Shown piece after piece: positions 17,647 through 23,745 of a stretch of 64,000 nt of DNA (its first letter is position 1; each line of letters opens with the position of its first letter). A program made the position numbers and the translations under genes. The DNA comes from Dehalococcoidia bacterium (GTDB taxonomy: Bacteria; Chloroflexota; Dehalococcoidia; SM23-28-2): positions 389,024 to 453,023 of the forward strand of contig CP070630.1 in NCBI GenBank assembly GCA_020356025.1, given 5' to 3'. The notes beneath the pieces were generated by a model, which was given only the letters and a program-made list of their open reading frames with translations, had not been told where the DNA came from and searched no databases.

Positions 17647-17682
17647 GTCTCCTCCTTTTCACCGCAGCGTTAGCGAGAAGGC

Positions 17683-19092
17683 TTAGCCTCCCCTCACCGG
17701 CTGGCACTTCCAGTAGTAGTTGTGGAATCCCGCCCCCTCGTGGAGGCGGCGCAAGGTGAGCTCCACCGGCATGCCGATGCTCACCTCCTTGGGGTCGCAG
17801 TCGGTCATCTGCAGGAAGACGCGGCCCCCTCCGTCCAAGTCAGCGATAACCCTGGGGACGGGGGTGTTCAGGTATTCGCCACCCACCAGATGGTCGAGAG
17901 TGAAGGTGAACACCGTCCCCTTGCGGGCGAGTTGTATCTCGTCCAGTTCATCCTTTGTCCCGCATTCCACGCACACCCGCGGCGGCGGGTACTGCACCGT
18001 GCTGCACTTGCGGCAGCGGGAGCCGTAGAGAGCCAGTTCCATCTTGGTGTCCCGCCAGTAGGTAACAGGCGACGAGGGGGGAACATACCTATTCCTCTCC
18101 ATCAGCTTGCGGAAGGACGCGTAGGCGTTGTAGTTGGGAAGCATCCGCTTGTTCATGAGGTAGGTCTGAAGCGGCCTCTTGCCGGCGACAGTGGGGAAGG
18201 CGTCGTTGACCTCCACCAGGAAGGCATCAGCGCCGTCACCGTAGTTGGCCACCAGGAGTTTGTCGCCAGCCTTGGACCCGTCCAGGGCCGCCGCCAGCAT
18301 CATCAGCACCTGGGGCGTGCCTGTGTTGCCCAGCAAGAGGAAACCGGAGTCCTGGAGCTGAGGCATCTCCAGGCCTAGCTGACGGCCGAGGACGGCGTGG
18401 GCGCGGGGGTCGCCAGCGGAAAAGACCCCCTTGCTTATGTCCTTGGGGCCAACGCCTTCCTTCTCCGCCAGCGCCTTCGCCGCGGTCACCATGCTGGCCA
18501 TGTAGCCGTACTTGGTGTCCAACTTCGGCTCGAAGGCGCGCACATAGCGGTCGTCGGAGCGCCGCCAGGGGCCGATAACCTCGCTGGTGACGGACTGGAA
18601 GCCGCGAACAGTCGCCGGGCCTTCCTTGGATAGGAGGAAGGCAGCGCCGCCGTCGCCCAGCAGTTGCTCCCACATCGTCTCTGGCTCGGCCGGACGATTG
18701 TCCGCCGTCACCACCAGCACGCTGTTGGCCGAGCCGCTCTCGATGGCGTCGTAGGCTGCTCTCATGGCCACGGTGGCCGCGCGGACGGAATCAGTGAAAT
18801 CGGCCGTAAAGATGTCCTGGCGCAGGTCCAGGGCGCCGGCAACCACGGAAGCGCACTGCTTCTCAGTATAGGGCGGAGTGGTGCTGGCGAAGTAAACACC
18901 GTCGATACTGGCCGGATCGATGCCTGCCACGCACTCGAAGGCGGCGGCGATCGCCATGGTGATGCTGTCCTCGTCGGCGTTGGCCACTGAGCGTTCCCCG
19001 GGTACCCCGGGAATGCCCCAAGCTTGGGCCATTTCCTGGCGTCCCAAGCGGTATATGGGTATGTAAGCTCCGTAGGATGCTATTGCTACCAT
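17683..19092 (-). CDS. HMG-CoA-synthase-like protein fused to C-terminal DUF35 zinc-ribbon/OB domain
   Basis: 469 residues. Residues 1 to about 330 follow the ketoacyl-synthase-like fold of archaeal-type HMG-CoA synthase (opening VAIASYGAYIPIYRL). Compared with the archaeal enzyme, the expected catalytic Glu in the SESxPY region reads STTPPY (from about residue 70), and the expected nucleophile Cys aligns with Val103 in DSVRAAT. If my alignment is right, both are missing. Residues about 345-469 form a DUF35 module with zinc ligands in CRKC and CVEC. DUF35 is separate in archaea. It precedes the thiolase gene. MEP-pathway genes (ispD, ispF) occur in the same window, so a mevalonate role is unlikely. 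Confidence 0.82.
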   Translation of the reverse strand: MVAIASYGAYIPIYRLGRQEMAQAWGIPGVPGERSVANADEDSITMAIAAAFECVAGIDPASIDGVYFASTTPPYTEKQCASVVAGALDLRQDIFTADFTDSVRAATVAMRAAYDAIESGSANSVLVVTADNRPAEPETMWEQLLGDGGAAFLLSKEGPATVRGFQSVTSEVIGPWRRSDDRYVRAFEPKLDTKYGYMASMVTAAKALAEKEGVGPKDISKGVFSAGDPRAHAVLGRQLGLEMPQLQDSGFLLLGNTGTPQVLMMLAAALDGSKAGDKLLVANYGDGADAFLVEVNDAFPTVAGKRPLQTYLMNKRMLPNYNAYASFRKLMERNRYVPPSSPVTYWRDTKMELALYGSRCRKCSTVQYPPPRVCVECGTKDELDEIQLARKGTVFTFTLDHLVGGEYLNTPVPRVIADLDGGGRVFLQMTDCDPKEVSIGMPVELTLRRLHEGAGFHNYYWKCQPVRGG

Positions 19093-19138
19093 TCGGCCCT
19101 CCTCGATTCACAACCGGTATGGTGATACCGCATCTTGG

Positions 19139-19348
19139 CTATCTGCCACAACAGGTGCGCAGGGTGGGGTCGTAGTAAGAGCAGAAGACGTCGTCCCAGT
19201 AGGGATCCTCAAAAAGAAAACCCCGCTCAGCCTGGCCGTCGCCACTCTTGGCAACCTCCTCGCCCTCGACCTGGCGCTCCTTGGTCTGCGCTCGGGACGC
19301 TCGTGCTTTCTTTGCCTTTGCTCTGCGGGGCTTCTTGACGTTTCTCAT
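19139..19348 (-). CDS. small basic protein with Cys-containing C-terminus, unknown
   Basis: A possible 69-residue protein: a Lys/Arg/Ala-rich first third (MRNVKKPRRAKAKKARASR), an acidic middle and an aromatic, cysteine-bearing end (FEDPYWDDVFCSYYDPTLR followed by TCCGR). Codon choice is like that of the real neighbours, and it fits neatly between lipA and the HMG-CoA-synthase-like gene on the same strand, 22 bases after lipA. The ribosome binding site is weak (AGGA, 14 bases upstream). I do not recognise it. The three cysteines could bind a metal. Confidence 0.5.
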   Translation of the reverse strand: MRNVKKPRRAKAKKARASRAQTKERQVEGEEVAKSGDGQAERGFLFEDPYWDDVFCSYYDPTLRTCCGR

Positions 19349-19370
19349 CGAAAGTGAATCCTGTCACATT

Positions 19371-20306
19371 CTACTCCAGGGGTTGTCTTACAACAAGGCC
19401 AGAAATATTCTGGATTTGCCTTTCGGCATGGTAGGAACTGCGCACCAGCGGTCCTGCCTCCACGTGACGAAATCCAAGGCGCTGGCTCTCCTCGGCCAGT
19501 TCCCGGAATTCCGGAGGCCGGTAGTAGCGAGCCACCGGCAGCTGCTTGGGCGTGGGCTGCAGGTACTGGCCGACGGTCAGAATGTCACAGCCGACCGCTG
19601 CCAGGTCAGCCACGGCCTGCAACAGTTCTTCGCGCGTCTCCCCCAGGCCCACCATCAGGCCGCTCTTGGTGGGGATGGTGGGATCGAGGGTCTTGGCCTT
19701 GGCCAGAAGCTCCAGCGAGCGCTCGTACATCGCGTTGGGGCGCACCCGCGGATAAAGGCGATGCACCGTCTCCAGGTTGTGATTGAGGATGTCTGGCCGC
19801 GCTGCTACGAGCGTGACCAGCGCCTGTTGCGAGCCCTGGAAATCGGGCACGAGCACCTCCACGCTGGTACTCGGCGACAGGTGGCGAATGTGCTGGACAA
19901 CGTTGGCGAAGACGGCCACGCCGCCGTCGGGAAGGTCGTCGCGGGTGACAGAGGTGATGACGGCGTGCCTCAGGCCCAGACGCTGGACCACCTCGGCCAC
20001 GCGCAAGGGCTCCTCGCTGTCCAGACTGACGGGCCACCCGCTCTTGACGGCGCAGAAGCGGCAGGCGCGGCTACACACGTCGCCCAGGATCATGAACGTG
20101 GCGGTGCCGGCCTGGAAGCACTCGCCGATGTTGGGGCAGCGGGCCTCCTCGCACACGGTGTGCAGGCCTGAGGCTCGCAACATGGCTTTCAGGCGCAAGT
20201 AGCGCGGCTCGCCAGGGAAGGGTACCTTCAGCCACGCTGGCTTGCGCGCTCGCTGCTGGCTCGTCAGTCGCTCGCTGGCCATTGGTGCCCACAATGATAG
20301 CACCAT
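19371..20306 (-). CDS. lipA: lipoyl synthase
   Basis: A radical SAM enzyme that inserts two sulphur atoms into protein-bound octanoyl groups to make lipoate. The auxiliary cluster motif CEEARCPNIGEC (C-x4-C-x5-C) and the radical SAM motif CSRACRFC (C-x3-C-x2-C) are both intact. The length of 311 residues is normal. Two starts are possible: ATG at 20306 or ATG at 20282, which begins MASERLTSQ; neither has a decisive ribosome binding site. No lipB or lipoate-dependent dehydrogenase subunit is in the window. It is followed by a small unknown gene. Confidence 0.95.
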   Translation of the reverse strand: MVLSLWAPMASERLTSQQRARKPAWLKVPFPGEPRYLRLKAMLRASGLHTVCEEARCPNIGECFQAGTATFMILGDVCSRACRFCAVKSGWPVSLDSEEPLRVAEVVQRLGLRHAVITSVTRDDLPDGGVAVFANVVQHIRHLSPSTSVEVLVPDFQGSQQALVTLVAARPDILNHNLETVHRLYPRVRPNAMYERSLELLAKAKTLDPTIPTKSGLMVGLGETREELLQAVADLAAVGCDILTVGQYLQPTPKQLPVARYYRPPEFRELAEESQRLGFRHVEAGPLVRSSYHAERQIQNISGLVVRQPLE

Positions 20307-20339
20307 GGAGCCCTTTCAGCGCGCTCAGGAAGAGATAGC

Positions 20340-20540
20340 CCTCAGCGCGATGCACAATCCCCACAGGCGGCTCTGGCCTCTATCGACGGCAGCTACGACA
20401 TCGTCTACGGCTGGAACCCCTCGACCGGCTCATGGCTGTCCTACGATCCGGGCCTGGGCCACGGTACACTGAAGGAGATGGAGCCTGGCCAGGGCTTCTG
20501 GCTGTACGTCAGCCGCGACTCCGTCCTGACGATTGGGTAG
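20340..20540 (+). pseudogene. remnant of a secreted/surface protein C-terminus
   Basis: A frame with no start reads QAALASIDGSYDIVYGW, then WLSYDPGLGHGTL, then EMEPGQGFWLYVSRD and LTIG before a TAG at 20538-20540. This is the C-terminal module, roughly 55-60 residues, that closes many large secreted proteins of Chloroflexota (pattern SI-G-YD-VY--- - W--YDP - L--M-PG-G-W). The rest of the gene is gone; the frame runs into the opposite-strand lipA start region. I interpret it as a decayed gene 3' end. Confidence 0.6.
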
Positions 20541-20638
20541 CCTTCGCCGACGGCAGCAGAAAGCTCGCAGGCCTGGCGCCTAGCCTCCCAAGGCCATCTT
20601 GCGCTAAGATGATGCCACCAGAGGGGGAGGTTGACGCC

Positions 20639-21970
20639 ATGAACACCGACGAAAGCAAGGAATACGTGCTCCGGATGGCCAAAGAGCAGGACGTGAAGTT
20701 CATCCGCTTGTGGTTCACTGACATCCTGGGCAACCTCAAGAGCGTGGCCATCACCGTCGAGGAACTGGAAGGAGCTCTGGAGGAAGGCGTCGGCTTTGAT
20801 GGCTCCTCCATCGAGGGCTTTGCCCGCATCGACGAGAGCGATATGGTGGCCATGCCCGACCCCAATACCTTCGTCATCCTCCCCTGGCGTCCCGCTGCCA
20901 ACCGGGTGGCCCGCGTCTTCTGCGATGTCCTCCAGCCCGGCGGCCAGCCCTTCGAGGGAGACCCCCGCTATATCCTCAAGCGCAACCTCAAGCGTGCCTC
21001 CGATTTGGGCTATACGTTCTACGTCGCCCCCGAGCTAGAGTACTTTTACTTCGCCAGCCCCGAGGGCACGGCTGTTCTGGATAAGGGCGGCTATTTTGAC
21101 CTCACGCCCCTGGACGCCGCCACCGACCTGCGGCGGGAGACCGTCCTGGCCCTCGAGGAGGTGGGCATCGGTGTGGAGGCCAGTCACCACGAGGTGGCCC
21201 CCAGCCAGCACGAGATCGACCTGCGCTACACCGACGCTCTCACTATGGCCGATAGCACCATGACTTATCGCCTGATTGTCAAGGAGGTCGCCATGAGGCA
21301 CGGGGTCTACGCCACCTTCATGCCCAAGCCCCTGGCCGACCAGAACGGCAGCGGCATGCACGTTCATCAGTCCCTGTTCCGAGATGAGCGCAATGCCTTC
21401 TTCGACGCCAAGGATGAGTATCACGTATCGCCTCTCGCCAAGAGTTACATCGCTGGCCTGCTCCGCCACGCCCGCGAGATAACTATCGTCACCAACCAGT
21501 GGGTGAACTCCTACAAGCGACTGGTGGCGGGCTATGAGGCGCCGGTCTATCTCTCCTGGGCCATGCGCAATCGCTCCGACCTCATCCGCGTGCCCGAATA
21601 CAAACCGGGTAAGGAGAATGACGTGCGCATCGAGTACCGCTCCCCCGATCCAGCCTGCAACCCTTACCTGGTCTTCGCCGTGATGCTGGCGGCTGGCTTG
21701 GAGGGCATCGAGAAGGAGTACCCTTGCCCTGAGCCAGTAGAGGAGAACGTCTTTGAGATGCCGGTTGAGGAGCGGGAGCGACGGGGCATCGCCCATCTGC
21801 CGGGCAGCCTCTTCGAGGCCATCCAGTTGGCCGAGCAGAGCGAGCTACTGCGGCGCTGCCTGGGCGACCACCTTTACGAAATCCTTATCAGGAACAAGCT
21901 CATCGAGTGGAGGGATTACCGCCACTACGTCACGGACTACGAGATCAAGCGCTACCTGTCCGTCCTGTAG
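20639..21970 (+). CDS. glnA: glutamine synthetase type I
   Basis: Makes glutamine from glutamate, ammonia and ATP. The ATG at 20639 follows GAGGGGGAGG; the open frame upstream is not part of the gene. The protein is 443 residues, the length of the GSI-alpha form. Landmarks are VGFDGSSIEGFARIDESDM near the N-terminus, the ammonia and ATP region NGSGMHVHQSL, and NRSDLIRVP. The Tyr adenylylation loop of GSI-beta enzymes is not apparent. It forms a single-gene unit with a clear terminator and is the likely housekeeping enzyme, in contrast to the divergent homologue at 22193. Confidence 0.95.
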   Translation: MNTDESKEYVLRMAKEQDVKFIRLWFTDILGNLKSVAITVEELEGALEEGVGFDGSSIEGFARIDESDMVAMPDPNTFVILPWRPAANRVARVFCDVLQPGGQPFEGDPRYILKRNLKRASDLGYTFYVAPELEYFYFASPEGTAVLDKGGYFDLTPLDAATDLRRETVLALEEVGIGVEASHHEVAPSQHEIDLRYTDALTMADSTMTYRLIVKEVAMRHGVYATFMPKPLADQNGSGMHVHQSLFRDERNAFFDAKDEYHVSPLAKSYIAGLLRHAREITIVTNQWVNSYKRLVAGYEAPVYLSWAMRNRSDLIRVPEYKPGKENDVRIEYRSPDPACNPYLVFAVMLAAGLEGIEKEYPCPEPVEENVFEMPVEERERRGIAHLPGSLFEAIQLAEQSELLRRCLGDHLYEILIRNKLIEWRDYRHYVTDYEIKRYLSVL

Positions 21971-21991
21971 AGGCGCTCGTCGGCTAGAAAA

Positions 21992-22022
21992 AAGGGCCTG
22001 GGCATAATCTACTCAGGCCCTT
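21992..22022 (+). terminator. terminator of glnA
   Basis: A nine-base stem AAGGGCCTG (21992-22000) with CAGGCCCTT (22014-22022), a 13-base loop, preceded by a run of six A and followed by CCTTAT. The A run on one side and T on the other could also serve the opposite strand. Confidence 0.75.
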
Positions 22023-22068
22023 CCTTATCCGTGCGGCTATGGGCCCAAGCTGCCCTGTTGCAGAAAGC

Positions 22069-22120
22069 CTACGTCAGTTCCTTCAGCCGGGTCTGCAAGC
22101 CCTCCAGGAGGGCGCGGGCT
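22069..22120 (-). pseudogene. duplicated 3' end of valS (remnant)
   Basis: On the minus strand this reads ARALLEGLQTRLKELT and stop, matching the real valS C-terminus RARLEGLQARLKELT at 23746 with only a few changes. The DNA match covers about 50 bases. The two copies are in the same orientation and flank the second glutamine synthetase gene. Confidence 0.75.
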
Positions 22121-22192
22121 GGCCCGAAGCAGCTATTTCAGGCCACTATACTTCTTGGTTAGAGGCGTGTCGAATGGTGACAACCTTCAATG

Positions 22193-23698
22193 TTACCAGC
22201 AATGGAGATATTCATCGGCCAGCTTCCTAATCTCAGCTTCCATACCCTGCAGCTTCTTGCTCAGGCCCTTATCGCCATGACTCTTAAGATGCTTCACTAC
22301 CTCGTCAATTACCTCGGCAGGAAAGACGCCGTCCCTCTCATATATCTCACGATCTCTCAACAGAGTCTCGGCTGATTCCCAGCATGAAGCCGGCAACTGC
22401 GGCAGAGCCGCCCTGATCTTCTCGTGCTGGGGCGCAAAAATGTTTACATCCACGTAGAGTTTATCGGCCAGTTGCAGCGCGCCTTCTATCTCCAAGCCAT
22501 GTCGAGCCGCCACAGCTAGCCCGGCCAGCAGGAGATAAGTGTTGGCTGAACCATCAGGACAGCGAAATCCTACCGTCTGGCTATCCACAAGCTCTGAGGG
22601 TTCTTCCTTCTCCTGGGGGTTGGCATCTCCGACCATATTCTCAGCGTCCAGCCATGCCAAGGGAACCCTTACCAGCACAGAGCGGTTCCTATGACCCCAG
22701 CATACATTTGTCGGCGCTTCCTGGTGGGGAACCAGTCTCAAATAAGAAATAGGGACAGTATTGCCAAGGGCAGTCAAAGAAGGGGCCAAGGCGAGATAGC
22801 CGGCAATAGCCTTCTTGGCCGTATCGCTTAGCTGACCTCCTTCGATCATCATATTCTTACCATCTTTGAGTAGCCTCGTATGAACATGGAAGCCGTTGCC
22901 GGCGTGCCCGGCGCAGAGCTTGGGTACCAGGGTGATCGTTACACCATGCTTATGCCCGATCATCCTCAGCATCGATCTGGCGATAACCATCTGATCGGCC
23001 GCATCCTCCAGAGGCGCGGGGAGGAACTCGATCTCATGCTGCTCCATCTCCAGGTCCCCTCCGGAGATATTGCCTACCTCATTGTGTCCGTACTTTATCT
23101 GTCCTCCCGCCTGAGCGACAGCCCGCATGACCTCGCATCTTAGCTCCTCCCATCTAGAGAACGGGGCAGATTCGTGGTAGCCTTTCTGAGCCGCGACCGG
23201 GTAAAGGGGCTGTTTATCGTAGCAAACGTAATACTCTAGCTCGCCCATAGCTTCGAGGGTTAGCCCGGTGCTTCTTGTCAATGCCTCATGGGCTGCTCTA
23301 AGGATGTTCTCCGGAGAACTCGGCAGCCGAACCCCTTCACTTGTGTAGTAAGAGCAGAGTATGTCTACTGCAGGAATAGCAGAGAACGGATTCACATAGG
23401 CAGTTCTGTAGCGAGGGATGGCATACAAATCGCTTGAGGCTACATCGATGTGAGACAACAGGCTCGAGCCGTCCACTCTCTCTCCTACCGACAGGAGTTC
23501 ATCCAGTTGAGCCTTGCTCGTAATCACGAAGTTGAGAGTCTTCAATCTGCCGTCTCCGCCCACGTACCTGAAGTTCACCATCTCAATCTCATTACCCTCT
23601 ATGAACTTGATCAGGTCTTGCTTTGTGAATTCTTCCGCCGGCTTTTGCAGATACTGAACCAATCGGTTCGAATTCATTGCCAACCATCTATCGGTCAT
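22193..23698 (-). CDS. divergent glutamine synthetase family protein (probably acquired)
   Basis: 501 residues, longer than the housekeeping enzyme, with clear glutamine synthetase motifs: VDGSSLLSHIDVASSDLYAIP, GNGFHVHTRL (HVH as in true GS) and HRNRSVLVRVP. The start at 23698 follows GAGGTGA. It is much AT-richer than its neighbours: two counted 60-base lines are 48% GC, against 72% for a line of valS. It is flanked by the true and the duplicated valS 3' end, so it was probably inserted. It may make glutamine or gamma-glutamylate another amine; the sequence does not decide. Confidence 0.85.
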   Translation of the reverse strand: MTDRWLAMNSNRLVQYLQKPAEEFTKQDLIKFIEGNEIEMVNFRYVGGDGRLKTLNFVITSKAQLDELLSVGERVDGSSLLSHIDVASSDLYAIPRYRTAYVNPFSAIPAVDILCSYYTSEGVRLPSSPENILRAAHEALTRSTGLTLEAMGELEYYVCYDKQPLYPVAAQKGYHESAPFSRWEELRCEVMRAVAQAGGQIKYGHNEVGNISGGDLEMEQHEIEFLPAPLEDAADQMVIARSMLRMIGHKHGVTITLVPKLCAGHAGNGFHVHTRLLKDGKNMMIEGGQLSDTAKKAIAGYLALAPSLTALGNTVPISYLRLVPHQEAPTNVCWGHRNRSVLVRVPLAWLDAENMVGDANPQEKEEPSELVDSQTVGFRCPDGSANTYLLLAGLAVAARHGLEIEGALQLADKLYVDVNIFAPQHEKIRAALPQLPASCWESAETLLRDREIYERDGVFPAEVIDEVVKHLKSHGDKGLSKKLQGMEAEIRKLADEYLHCW

Positions 23699-23745
23699 AA
23701 CTCACCTCTCTTCTGTAGAGGCCAGTTCGTCGGCCAGTAGAAACT

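Noticed and set aside
17683-19092. Genuine HMG-CoA synthase of a mevalonate pathway
   Set aside because: The catalytic Cys and Glu positions appear replaced and MEP-pathway genes are present in the same window.
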